A stretch of DNA of 64,000 nucleotides from Psilocybe azurescens (taxonomy: Eukaryota > Basidiomycota > Agaricomycetes > Agaricales > Agrocybaceae), in assembly GCA_023853785.1 (NCBI GenBank), contig JAJIRX010000032.1, positions 186,001 to 250,000 on the forward strand, written 5' to 3'. How positions within the stretch are numbered: position 1 is the first letter of the stretch; every line of letters starts with the position of its first letter. Both the position numbers and the translations under genes were made by a program. This document shows, in pieces, positions 11,245 through 23,297 of this stretch. The notes beneath the pieces were generated by a model. It was not told the origin of the DNA and searched no databases. It saw nothing but the letters and a program-made list of their open reading frames with translations.

Positions 11245-14200
11245 TTAAGAGGACCTCAATACCATGTCTTCCAAACTGATAGCTCTGAACTCCTCTCCTT
11301 CAACGTTTGCGCCATCCGTCTTCGGTGCCCAAACAGCATCATCCAGAATATATACTAAAAGCCCTTTCCGTCCATCCGCTGTTCGACTGACTCTGAAAAG
11401 CGGCATTCGCGAGCGTTCATGCGCCTTGCCAGTTGGAAAGAATAACAAATTGTTTGTTGCTGCGAATTCTTCTACGATCGAGCGGAAAGTAATTTCGTGA
11501 GTACGGGCCGAAGGTCTTGCGAGCCTTTCTATATCCTTCGCTCCCTGCTTGGGAGAGCTAGGTGCTGAGATTTCTCCCAAGAAATCAGGTTTAACAAGTT
11601 TGGTGGGCGCATCAGGACCGAACTCGATAGCTTTATTCATCAACTGCAAACCACGAGTGAACCCTCGACTAATTCCGCGCAAACTGCGAATTTTTTTCAG
11701 GGAATGTCTCCTTCCAGAATGAATACCACTGGGCGACTTCCTCGAAACTCACACGGGGCTGGATGAGCCAGATGTGAAGGACATCCAACCACTTGGGGAA
11801 GAATTCGGTTTCCAGAATCTGAGACATGACCGATGCACGTATAATGCTGGACCAGGCAAAGACACGATGCAAGCTTTCCATTTTCTGATCCCGAGGATTG
11901 ACTCGGAAGTCGTTGCGCAATGTTGCCCCGAGTTTCGGTACAACGTATTTGAGGAGCATAGCATCCCATTCACCAGCATCGAACACCTGTAGAGTGAATA
12001 ACCTGTCAGAATAAAAATAAAAGTGCGTGAAAGCTGGCGCTCACATCTTTCCAGGCAACCAGGTCTGTTGGAATCGTTTCATCAACGACCCAGTTCCTGA
12101 GGACATTCCTAATTTTACGCCTCGCATCGCCAACGACCTCTTCCATACGCAACCCAACATGTGGTAACCAAGGGAATACGATAGTCTGCAAAGATACCTT
12201 CGCTTGTTTTGTATTCCAGTTTGCCACAGCTTTTTGAACTTTCGGAAGAATGAGCTGGTCCAATAAATTATCGCGGATGAAGGGGGCAAAAATGTCGACC
12301 ATGCTTCATACAATTTTACGGCTTGTCTAGGTTCTTCTGGAGACCAGTCGTTGTTTATCGAGGTTCGAACTTTCGGAAGCCAGACATTCCATAGGAGACT
12401 CTCAAAAGGTGTCATATGCCTTTCTCTGGATAGAAATTTTTAAGTAAGGTTGCTGGATACAGCGCATGAATCGAACACTTACACTTCAACTGGCTTCGCA
12501 GTTATCGTTTTTGAACCGTACAAATCAATCTTGGTTTCAGGAACAGGTTCCTCTTCATTGATTTTCAGCGCACGGCGCCATGATCTGAAGGTAGGAAGGA
12601 ATGAAGACGGATCTTCCAAGGGATTCCAGCTCGCTACAATTCTTCGCATAACGGGTGCAATGGCACCCACGACGACTCTCATCCAGACCATATTTTTCGT
12701 ATTCAGGGGAATAATCATTCATAAGTTTCTGAATTGGCGGTGAAAATGGCTCCAAGGAAACTTCATATAACGAAGCTAGCTCCTTAGCAATGGTTTGTAT
12801 ATCGTTAGCGACAATTTGTATCTGCTGAAGTCTGGCGATCACTATCATGTATAGGATCAGTCGAGGACGAATCAGAAATACAAAGAACTCACGGTTAGCT
12901 TCATCTTCGACTCTCTGTCGCAACCGTGCATCTTCAATAGTGACGAACTTTTTACGTTCTTGCAGCGCCTTTGCTTCTCTAGCTAGTCCGTCCAAATCCC
13001 CTTTGCAGGCTTCAGTTATCACTCGGATATTGTGTCGTACTTCGGGTATTCGTGTGGGATCATTGGATGGTGCCCATGAATTCAGGGAGATATCTGCTAG
13101 TGAGGAAATTTCCCGGGGCTGGAGGAACGTACCATCAGCAAGCTGCAGACGGGGTGAAGTCATTGCTTACCACTGCACCGGTAGCGTCGATGATCTGCCC
13201 AATTCCAGGAGCAGGCGCACTCTCACCGGCTTCTGCAAGTATTTGTTCGTACGTTTTATGCTCAATCTTCGTCTTAACTGTCTTTGGGCGCTTCCACGCG
13301 TCGGACCGTTTCTCTTGTTGCATCTTCACCTTTTTCTTGATTTTCTTTGTCTTTGCATCTTCGTCGTCACTGACAGCTTCGCCTCTCCGCTTCGCTTCCA
13401 ATTTAGATTGATCCGTTTTTTCCTTGAAACCTTTGAAAGCGATACCCATCTTCTGCGGTCGCAGTTTGCTCTCAATCGGAATGACGATCCCTTCGCCACT
13501 AACACCAAGACCTGCACCTGCTTGCCAACCCATCTTAGAAAGCATGCGAGCACCAAATGTGCCCTGAATTTTGCTGAAATGTGCCATCTCTGCAGCTGGC
13601 AATGTGACAGGACTAGGCGAGGCATTGAAAGAACGAGTGAAGCTTTGGGCCCTTTGTCCGAAGGCAGAAGGGGTTGAAGTCGATATGGGGTTGTAATCTT
13701 GTTCTTGAGTAGTGTCATTTGCGGTTCTGGATCCGATACCACCTCTCGACATCCCAGGAGTTGCTTGCAGTCTTTCTGGATGCGACAACCCAATGCCACT
13801 TGGTGAGAAATTCTGTGTCGCTGATGTACTGAATTTCGATCCAATGCCACCTGTCCGAAGCTGTGGAGCCTTTTCTTCCTCTTCTTCCTCTATCCGAACT
13901 CTTGGAGAAGGTGCCCTGAAGGGTTCAGATTCGTCAGAAGATCCTGCATCTTCGTCCTCGCCTTCAGATCCAGCATCCTCACCGCCATCCTCGTCAGAGC
14001 TATCTTCTCCTTCTCCGTGAGCTACATTAGATCCAACCTCTTCCTCCGACTCGTCAACAGTCATTGCATCATTTAGAGAAGCCTGCGTTACTGGTTTGTC
14101 GCTGCTAACAAACGCAGGTGCCTTCGCCCAATCACTTCTCTTTGACGCCTTTCCTCCCCGACTAGTGTCCTCGTCTTCGCTGTTTTCTGCAAATATACCA

Positions 14201-14376
14201 TACAAAGCATCCTCTTTCCCATTTCTCCGTCTTCGTTTGTTGCCGTATGGATTCTCGAAAAGCGCTCGTTCCTCTCGGGCATCAGGGTCGTTCTCAAAAT
14301 CGAAATCAGGATTGTCAGAGTCGTCTACGGAGTCGGAATCATCGCCATCGTCCAGGACTCGTTTTCGCCTTGCCAT
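11245..14376 (-). CDS. SPP382: G-patch splicing factor TFIP11 / Spp382 (Ntr1)-like (three apparent frameshifts)
   Basis: This factor recruits and activates the DEAH helicase Prp43 for spliceosome disassembly. The acidic, Ser-rich N-terminus (from ATG 14376) is followed by the G-patch (GARMLSKMGWQAGAGLG), basic linkers, and the large GCFC/TIP domain (IGQIIDATGA; ISSLADISLNSWAP; VVVGAIAPVMRRIVASWNP; MTPFESLLWNVWLPKV). The C-terminus is conserved (LLVYILDDAVWAPK, AISLEDMVLRSS). Introns include 13119-13170, which joins DATGAV to PREISSLAD. The frame changes without splice sites near 12676-12681 (GAGAG), at G5 12282-12286, and at T7 11691-11697. The conserved sequence continues after each. A correct protein would be about 950 residues. 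A single-copy essential splicing gene broken three times argues for sequence error. Confidence 0.88.
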
Positions 14377-15008
14377 TTAACTGTGGTGTTAAGGACTAGT
14401 AAGCACAGTATTTCAAAGTAGGATTTCTAGGAATGAGTTGGCGGTGATTGTACAAGCCGCCATCAACGGGCTTAGCGCCTTCTCTCGGCAGTCAGGTGAT
14501 TCCCTATGAGTATCCGCAGTGACCCCGCTTGTCAAAGACCTCACATGTGAGCGTGCGTGCACCTTTCCCTCGCATCAACATGGGTTCTATTGTCTTTCTG
14601 CCAGACCTACGTTCATCTTATATGGGAAAGCTTTTACCCCCGATGTTCCTGCGCGGATCAGGACATGCTATTGTCGGCAGACTCAACAGACAATAAGCGG
14701 CAATGCATGCACTTCTGTAGACATCTGTTGAATTTATGTTGGCTACGAGAAACCTAAGAATATACGGATTCTGAGACCTGAAGCCTTGCGGCGTTGGGGA
14801 ACAGGGGGGCCTGAGGCCCTGAGACTTACGAAACTTTCACAGTCAAAAATATCTAATTGTTCGGGTAGCCCCCATGTGGATATGGTTCGGGATCCACCAT
14901 CATCTCGTATTGTATAAAGTGACGGTCTCTACGAATGTTCACTTTTGACACTGAACCGCGTCGACGGTCGTGTATTTTCTCTCTCTTAGACTTCACGACT
15001 ATCTCATT
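14377..15008. other. Divergent promoter region TFIP11 / S10 carboxypeptidase
   Basis: This 632-bp region lies between divergently transcribed genes. A TATAAA motif at 14913-14918 lies ~90 bases before the carboxypeptidase ATG. CT-rich sequence at 14975-15000 fits a transcription start region. Short open frames here have no recognisable content. Confidence 0.45.
14913..14918 (+). promoter_or_regulatory. Probable TATA box of S10 carboxypeptidase gene
   Basis: A perfect TATAAA lies 90 bases upstream of the ATG at 15009, at a distance usual for fungal TATA promoters. No experimental support is visible. A TATA promoter would fit a regulated secreted hydrolase. Confidence 0.45.
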
Positions 15009-18000
15009 ATGACCCATCAACGACTTTTTTTCATGCCTTGCTTTCGCATTGCTCTTGACTCCTTATGCTGTCTGTCAAGACCCAACTCTTCCTAGTTCGT
15101 TTCCCCATGATTACCCCGGGAAACCGTCTGGAGATTTTAGCCCGGTGTGGCAAAAATGTGCACGTCTTCATGAACTATGTTTACTGATTAGACAACTTAA
15201 ATCGCGGCTCCTATTTCCAGACTTCCAAGTCACCAGCCCGCTGCCCAACATTACTTTCGACATAGGCACAACATATGCCGGCAATATACCCGTTCAGCGT
15301 GCAGGTCACCCAAACAACACCTTATTTTTTGTCGGCGTCGAGAAAACCAAAGGTTCACTAATTGCCAAATCGACGCCTGCCAACCGTGATCCCTGGGGGA
15401 TTTGGCTGAATGGAGGGTGAGTTTAATTTCTTCAGATGTGTTGAAGCTTTGCTGACATTGTTTCTATCAGCCCCGGGTCTTCCAGCATGTATGGATTATT
15501 TTTTGAGGTGTGCTCTAACCATCGATATAGCTCGAATCTCGCTAATCTATGTTTTCTTTACTCGAAGAACGGGCCTATAAGTATCAATGGGGACTACTCG
15601 GCGTCTCCCAACCCCTACGGCTTCAATAAGTTGGCGGATTATTTCTGGATCGATCAACCTGTGTATGCACCTTACTACGGTCTCTTACTATCGACATGAA
15701 GTTCATGTATCTGTCTCTTTTAGAGGAACTGGATACGCGACTGCTGACGCAACTGGTTATGGTAAGTTAATTTTCTTCTCGGATATCACACAACTAAAAA
15801 TGCCGCCTGAAACAGTTGCTGATGAAGACCAGATTGGCAAAGACTTTGTAAGTGACAAAATATATGCTTTACAGTGCTGTAACTGAATACTTTGTGCTTT
15901 AATAGATGGGCTTTCTGGGCAACCTAGTTAAAGTTTTTCCAAGTCTAGCCACCCGACCACTATACCTCACAGGTGAAAGTTATGCTGGACAATACATTGT
16001 ACGTCCTTTTGTATGTCTTCTCGAGTATTGAGTCATTCACGCTCTTTGTAGCCGTATATTCTCAAAGCTTATTTCGACATGAAGATACCACCCGTTACCA
16101 TTGCAAAGATTGCAATTGGAGATGGTACCTATTCTTCTGAGCCAATATTCGAACTATTACCTGCTGTCAGTCTTGTCTAATTATTCGTTGTTTTTGAATT
16201 TAACCCACACCTAAACCTACAGCTTAGTATGCTGGAAACCTACCCTCAACTCATTGGCTATGATCAAGACGTATACAATTATTTTAAAGCACAGTAAGCA
16301 CACATATATCATTATGCCACTTGTACTGATTCTGTTACAAGGACCTCGTTCTGTGGTTTCGACGTTAATCTTACATATCCACAAAACGGCATCATTCCTG
16401 ATAATAATTTCATCCAACCCACTCTACGTGACATACCCTTCTTCAAGCAAATGAGATATAATACCAAAAAACATTTTTGATGGAGCTCACTCGTCGAGGA
16501 GAAGAGCAGTCTAAATCGCTCGTAAAGCGTGGTGTTATAGCCGAGAAAGCGGCATGGAAGCGCGACCTCTCACTGCGCACAAATGGGACCGTCGATCCTT
16601 GGGTATTGTCCTTGATCTCGCGGTTGTGTGGCCCACGCTGATCATTTTTATCTAGTATGGTTGCTTCCTTTTGGACATGGCAATAGACTACGCCGTTAAT
16701 TATACATTCCCCTGGAGTGAGTAAAATCAATTTCTATGTATATAGTCAATTCATCTCATGGAATTTCTTTAGACCTTACCGACCAAGACGGGTTCCCAAT
16801 CAACGTATGGTCCTTTGTTGTATCATGCAAAAACAGTCAATGCTAAATATAACGACATTTGGAACAGGTATATGACATTCCCGACGCGCTGAACCCCAAG
16901 GTAACGCGGGATGCAAGTGTCTTTTTGAATGGTACGTCTACACGTACTGATATCATCCCCAACGACTTAATTAAATCTTTGCGTTCCTCAGACCCTCGTA
17001 CAAGAGCAGCATTTCACGCACCTACAAGTATAGACTGGGCGTCGCAATCTGATTTCCCTTTCGGACTGAGTAGGTGTTCCTACTAGTACCTGCCCAACTT
17101 GTGAACTGAATTGCGACTTAATTTAGGTCAAGAAGACCCCAGTATGTTGGAATCCTTACTAATATATTTCAGCTCCTGACTGCTGTTTACTCTCCCCTAG
17201 GTCCAATGTGCGTGCAAAATAGGCATTCGTTTGTCTAACTAATGTTTTTTGCTTAGGTCTATAAACATCTTTAACGCACTCGCCGCCAATGCAACTACTC
17301 GCGGAGTTGGTGTCGTTCTTTTCTCAGGCAACGATGATATGCTTATCCCTCATCGAGGAACAGAAAGTAAGTTAAAGATATTGTGACTTGCATATATCAA
17401 AGTCTAATCGCCTTTCTTCAGTCGCAATACAGGTAATACATCTTGGGTTTTCAACAAGGCACTTTGTTTAATACAGAACAATCGCAGAACACAACCTTTG
17501 GTGGTATTCAAGGCTTCACGAGAAAGCCTTCGACACCCTGGAAGAACGACAAAGGCGAATTTGGAGGGGTCGTTCACCAGGAACGAGGCTGGACTTATGG
17601 TTTACTCTACGCTTCCGGACACCTCTTCGGCCAATCTAACCCAGTTTCGGTACGATGGGCAACAAAATTATACTTATAAAATCATTCTAACTAATATCTA
17701 ATGCCTTTTCTACAGGCCTTTACTTTTCTTCGCGAGTTTGTCCTGGGGACCAACCCCACTGGATCTGTGAAAACTTCCCAAAGTGGATCAGTCAGTGTTG
17801 TGGGCGGTGAAGTTCAATCTCTAGCGGGAATACTCCAGGGAGGAGACAATATTTATTATGGAAACGGCGCGACACAGTCGACCTATGTTTTTCCAGCAGC
17901 AACCCGAGCTGCTTGGAAAACGTTCATCCAGGCAAACCAAGCCACCCCAACTCCTACATCGACGCAGGCGCCTAAGTCGACATCTCGGATTCATCACTAC

Positions 18001-18117
18001 AGACGAGAGCACCCAAGCAACGATGTGCAAAGCAATGCTGGTCTTTCTCTTCATGGATCTTGGATCTTTGTCACAATAGTTGCCGTTGCTCAAGCTGGTG
18101 CTTGGTTGCAACTCTGA
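15009..18117 (+). CDS. Serine carboxypeptidase, family S10, probable GPI anchor (two apparent frameshifts)
   Basis: This is a secreted serine carboxypeptidase that removes C-terminal residues from peptides. It has a signal peptide (CLAFALLLTPYAVCQ), the oxyanion region WLNGGPGSSSM, the catalytic serine in GESYAG near 15975, the catalytic Asp in VVLFSGNDDMLIPHRG and the His in ASGHLFG. The C-terminus is Ser/Thr-rich and ends in a hydrophobic tail (GSWIFVTIVAVAQAGAW), as in GPI-anchored proteins. There are about 17 introns, mostly 45-65 nt, including CAAAAAT/GTGCAC..CCAG before YFQVTSPLP. The frame breaks at T7 15025-15031 (ATG versus signal peptide) and A6 16466-16471 (RYNTKK to TFLMELTRRG). 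One-base corrections restore both. Many tiny exons at 17100-17450 make exact junctions there less certain. Confidence 0.88.
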
Positions 18118-18342
18118 AATCTCACCATGTTTAAAGCATCCAGTTCTCTTGATGAGGTCTGATGATCTGTTTATTTACCTATTTATCTCGTATACCACGG
18201 ATTGTAATGACGCCAACTTTTTATCTACATACATCGCATGTACCTATACCACTGCAATTCTGTACAAACATCATAGTTTTGGGCACAATTATTGAAGATG
18301 ACAACAGGAGTTGTGCTTGTCGGGTTCATGCATCACGCAACG

Positions 18343-18350
18343 AAAAAAAA
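18343..18350 (-). terminator. RNA polymerase III terminator
   Basis: A run of eight T on the minus strand starts eight bases past the 3' end of the tRNA gene, the standard Pol III termination signal. Confidence 0.7.
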
Positions 18351-18358
18351 CTACTAAT

Positions 18359-18446
18359 GGGCCTGACCGGGAATTGAACCCGGGACCTCCTCGAAACGAT
18401 GCTTAAAGCGCCCTAACAAGGAATCATACTACTAGACCATCAGGCC
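18359..18446 (-). tRNA. tRNA-Pro (anticodon AGG) with 16-nt intron
   Basis: The 88-nt sequence folds as a tRNA. The acceptor GGCCTGA pairs with TCAGGCC, and the D-arm begins GTCTAGTAGTATGAT. The anticodon stem CCTTG pairs with CGAGG, and the T-arm is CCGGG-TTCAATT-CCCGG. The discriminator base is C. The loop TT-AGG-G gives anticodon AGG (Pro). A 16-nt intron follows position 37, the canonical site for eukaryotic tRNA introns, leaving 72 nt mature. The internal B box GGTTCAATTCC is intact. The gene is read leftward between the carboxypeptidase and RPT4. Confidence 0.93.
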
Positions 18447-18574
18447 GACATTTTTGGTCAATTTATAAAGCTGTATTAGTTGTAACGGCCGTATTTAGAA
18501 GTAGCTTTGAACGCGTCAGTATGGCACTTACGCGTCCTGCTCTTTACTTTAACTTGTTCTCATTCACAACTGCC

Positions 18575-20142
18575 ATGGACACACATCCCTCAACATCTTC
18601 CGGTGCTCTGGATCAACATAGAAAGGATACCCTCAAAGCGTACCGTGATGTAAATATGTCGCCATGTATCGTCAGACTGTTCGATTAACTACTCTACAGA
18701 AAATACGTCTCCATGAAGCCGGCAGCGAGAACTTGAAGAAACGTAGGCTTTGTGTTTCAAAATGCTGAAATCTCCGTTAACTTTGCTTCAGTCAGATTTT
18801 CATTAAAAGATCTGGAAAAGGATTACGAGAAGACAGAAGACGACATCAAGGCCGTACAGTCGGTTGGTCAGATAATTGGTGAAGTCATGAAGCAGCTGGA
18901 TTCGGACCGATGTATGTATGCCATATCGACAACTGCTTCACTCTACAAATAACTTACATATACTCTAGTCATTGTTAAGGCATCTTCTGGTCCTCGATAT
19001 GTTGTTTCGTACCGTCCTGCTATCCCAGCAGAAAAACTCAAGACTGGAACCCGCGTATCGCTCGACATGACGACATTGACGATTATGCGTATATTGCCCC
19101 GAGAAGTTGACCCGGTGGTGTATAAAATGAGTTTGGAGGATCCAGGAGACGCGTCTTTTGCGTCAATCGGAGGATTGAGCGAACAAGTTAGAGAGCTACG
19201 AGAGGTGCGTTCCCACAAGTTGAACAATGTTAGCTCATCTCACAAATCATATGGTGCAGATCATTGAGCTTCCTATACTCAATCCTGAGCTATTTATCCG
19301 CGTTGGCATAAAACCACCAAAAGGTGTCCTGCTATATGGCCCTCCTGGTACTGGCAAGACACTGCTTGCGCGAGCCGTCGCAGCGACCCTCAACACAAAG
19401 TTCCTAAATGTAGTATCATCAGCAATTGTTGATAAATACATTGGAGAGAGTGCCCGTGTTATTCGCGAGATGTTTGCGTTCGCCAAAGAGCATGAGCCTT
19501 GCGTGATCTTTATGGACGAGATTGATGCTATCGGTGGTCGTCGCTTTTCTGAGGGTACTAGTGCAGATCGTGAAATTCAGAGAACGCTGATGGAGGTATG
19601 TTACACGCGACATTGGAAACGATCCCTTTAACATCTCATTTTGTTATAGCTTCTCAATCAAATGGACGGTTTCGATTCCTTGGGCCAAACAAAGCTCATC
19701 ATGGCAACGAATCGACCTGACACTCTTGACCCTGCCCTTCTTCGACCTGGCCGATTGGATCGCAAGATTGAAGTCCCTCTTCCCAACGAACAAGGGCGCT
19801 TGGAAATCCTCAAAATCCATGCTTCGAAGGTTTCCAAGGCAGAAGGGATCGATTACGAGGCCATTGTCAAGGTGAGTTAAAGACTTTCTATTATTCTGAT
19901 GCTCGTTAACGTGGTTGCGCCAGTTAACGGATGGGTTTAACGGTGCCGATTTACGCAATGTTATCACAGAAGCAGGCATGTTCGCTATTCGGGAAGGCAA
20001 AACATTCATTGCCCAAGAAGATTTGAGCAAAGGCGCCCGCAAAGTTGCTGATGCAAAGAAGCACGAAAGTCAGTTAATTTCCTTGTTACGGAATGTTTTC
20101 TCATATGCTCTTTTTACAGCTAAGATGGAATATTCGGCATAA
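18575..20142 (+). CDS. RPT4: 26S proteasome regulatory ATPase subunit Rpt4
   Basis: This is one of six AAA+ ATPases in the base of the 19S particle, unfolding ubiquitinated substrates for the 20S core. The N-terminal coiled coil ([20 protein letters not shown]) and the OB-fold region come first. The AAA domain follows, with Walker A GPPGTGKT, Walker [13 protein letters not shown], sensor [20 protein letters not shown] and the second-region motif [20 protein letters not shown]. Subunit identity rests on the Rpt4-like block [20 protein letters not shown]. There are about seven exons with ordinary introns, for example 18650-18699. The last exon is very short, encoding TKMEYSA after a GAAA/GTCAGT junction. 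The length is about 395 residues, normal for the family, and no frame break is seen. Confidence 0.96.
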
Positions 20143-20322
20143 TTGCATTTCAGTCTTTATGTTCATACCTGTCTCCTATTCATGTATTTTGTATGGCCGA
20201 ATATTTTGTTGTGAAAGTTCCGTCACAATAAACTTGCTATTTAATCCATCCTAGAGGTATATATGAACAGTCACATTACATCGAACTCCAATTATTATAA
20301 CTATGGGAGGTCTAAAGACCCT

Positions 20323-23297
20323 TCAGCCGAAGCGGAAAAGGCCTCGTTTCTTCTTCTTCTCGTCTTTTACCGATGGCGCGGATGAATTGACAGAATCTTG
20401 ATAGGAATTCGTGGGGGATAGTTGAATCGGTGCTGCGACACGCGGTGGAGCGAGGTTCTTAGGAGGTTTTGCGGCCACTCGCTGCGGTGGTGGCGCGTCT
20501 TGAACAAAGTATTTTTCATCATACAGCTGCTGGTGTGATTTGAGTTCGCCTCTCATATCTCGCAGCCCGTTGGGTAGAGCCTTCGAACCAGCACCTCCCA
20601 AATCAAGAACTTTTAGGTCATCGACGAAGCCTTTGGGTGTAACAACATGTGTAGAACCTGTAAAAGAATGTTATTAAATCAGACAAAATGATGACAACGG
20701 TCTCACCAATGAAAATGTCTTTGTGTAATGACTCTGATAGCTGATAAACCTCACGCATCTCCGAGTAGTAACCCCGCCAGCGACGAACAGTAGCATTCGC
20801 TGGCGATTTTCGGCTTGTACAGAGGCTTTAGGGGCTCTGTGCCATGCTGGTTTCTGGCTGCGCAAAGACGTAGTTTGCGGTGGAGGGGAGCGCGGAGATA
20901 GGGGCATTGCTGATGGAGCATCCTTCACATAGGGAAACATCACAGGGTCTAATTTGTCCGCGACTTGGTCCTAAAAGAAAGCTTAGCCTAGTACGTATAT
21001 CAAATCGATATTCAGAAGAAAAATACCTCGACAATTGATCTTAGCGCAGGTTTAAACCTTGAGAGCTCATATTCATCGCCGGTATTCTTTTGTTTGATCC
21101 TCTTCCTGGTATCTTTATCGGTGGGACCCTTGTAGAAAATTTAGTTACAGTATTATCTTCATTGGCGTATATACGCACCCTTGCGATCCGAACACCAAGA
21201 TGAACAAGAGCATTCACAGCATCTTGTTCAGCCAGTGTAAGCCTTGCATGTTGATATAATCGTCTGCGATCTTCATCCGGAACACCATCGCGGAACTGGA
21301 TATACAGAGCGATAACGCGAACTTTACGCATGTTCCTATCGAGACTATAAGCATCAAAGGAGAAATAACGAAAGTAAGAACGCGTACAGAACTTCTCGGC
21401 TATCTAGCAGGGGTACCATCTCTTCCACGAGGCTTTTTGGTGCTTTCCCTTCCGCAGTGAGACCTGTAGCACAAGACTTTGGGTATCGCTCATAAGCCGG
21501 CTTCACAAAAATCAATAAGACGTATCCAAACCTGTTCGACGTTCGCTATGTCTGAAAGTTTCTCCTTCTCGAAAAGCGCCATACAATCTTGTGCCATGTT
21601 TAAATGCAAGGAGAACTATAAGTAACTGTCAGAGCAGGCGTGAGTACCAAGTGCATATGACCCCCTTTTCACGCTGCTCTTGGTATTGAGGCAAGTTTGC
21701 AAGCATGTCCTTCATATCGTTGAGATTGGCAGCACCTTCCCTAGAAACAGGCAGATAAATAAGAAGGCATTTTTCTATTCACTAGAAGGGAATTGACCCT
21801 TTGAAAACTGCATTTTCTTCTAGAAATTTGTTGAAGTCAGCCATCAATTTGTCAATGGCTTCTCGCATGTGAAGATGGCGAACGGAAGTCCAAGTGGTAT
21901 CGGCATCTGACAGGATAGCGACTTTATCCTCGTAAGCACCCATAGAGGACTGGAATTTGTATCTAATAATGCGCCAATCAGATTAGATCGCATGGGTGGA
22001 AGCACATCGACAGACGAGTATTTAGTTCCATTTTCAATGGGTAAAAGGTCGTTGGCCATAGCTTGATACGTAAATTCGTGTACAAATGGTGCCATCATGT
22101 CCATTGATCTGTCTGTAATCAACAGCGTGGCTTTTGGTCGAGCGGGATCCACTTTCTGTAAAAACTGATCAAACTCCATGGTGACAATAGATGTAAGAAC
22201 GTCACTAACTCCAAAATCTGGGTTCAGTTTCTTGTGTTCTTCTAGCGTCTCCTGAACCATGAATGCAAGTAGCTTGGTAACAAAGTCGGTTTCCACAGAC
22301 TCATATGCTCGTGCTTCTGATCCACGTGCAAGATTTGTCCTCCATCGACTGGCGCCCTCAGGTGGCGGTGGTGGCCGAGTTTGAGCATTTGGTTTCAAAG
22401 GTCCAAGGGGTTGATGACTAGAGGGCATGTAGAAGCGTATATAAGGAAATTCGTTCAATGCTATACAAACATTGGAGATCTAAGGGAAATATAAGCGACA
22501 ATCAAGATCAGAGAACTCTGAAACTGCGGACCATTTTACTCATGAATCTCAAGTCTTCTTCCAAGCGAGAGCGTGCAGGTTTGTAGGATGATTCTGTCCT
22601 AGGTGGACTATACATACTGAAGAAATAACCGGGCTCATTCATAGAGAATGCTTGAGCCTCGATGGCTAGAACGCGGCGATGAGCAAAGGATTATCGCGTC
22701 TCGATCGCGGACATACCATTGAAGTTGAGAAAAAGCTCTTTCAGTGCTTGAAGATGTGGCTCGGCGGGGGATGATGTCAGGCGTTCAAACAATTTCTCCG
22801 GAAGCCCTAAAGGATATCAACATCTAGAATACGCACTAGGGGTCAAGGTGCGCTAAACGACTTACCTTCGATAAAGAACAAATGCACAGCGGCATATTGT
22901 TTAGTATTGGAGAAGTCTTTAATAATACGGTCGACATTCTGACTCGTTGGCATAATCAAATATATGGCCTCGAAACCTGGCTGGGGCTCCCGAATACTCG
23001 TAATGGACTCGATCACTGTTATACGAGTTGATGTGAGTGATGACAACTGTGTTCGACCGCTATTGCGACGCACGAGTGACATTCTCCTCCAAGATATCAA
23101 ACTGCTTAAGGACCGCGCCCAAGAGTCTCTGAGAGTGATCATCGACGACGAGAATCTTCCACCGCGCGGGCGGGTTGACGGAGCGTATTGCTTCCAAGAA
23201 CTCTAACGAAGGGCGAGTGTGTGCATGAGTTCACTGCCTAGAGGATGCAGCCTGAAGGGTGCTTACTGTTGCGTACAATGGTTATCAACGAGGACAT
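20323..23297 (-). CDS. SEC1: Sec1/Munc18-family exocytosis protein (one apparent frameshift)
   Basis: This SM protein binds assembled SNARE complexes at the plasma membrane and promotes exocytic vesicle fusion. It starts at ATG 23297 with MSSLITIVRN. The next exon encodes FLEAIRSVNPPARWKILVVD and then VLKQFDILEENVTL, the classic SM N-terminal domain. It continues with FEAIYLIMPTSQNVDRIIKD, LITDRSMDMMAPFVHEFTYQ and the late SM block VAGGVTYSEMREVYQL-like sequence. The tail is Pro/Lys-rich and ends KKKKRGLFRFG. There are about a dozen short introns. The frame slips near 20766-20775 (GGGGTTACTACTCGG), where one added base lets the conserved YSEMREVYQLSESLHKDIFIG follow. The intact length would be about 750 residues. 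Confidence 0.9.

Noticed and set aside
12847..13677. Plus-strand 276-residue frame
   Set aside because: It runs antisense to the conserved G-patch/TFIP11 coding sequence and is a complement of its charged region.
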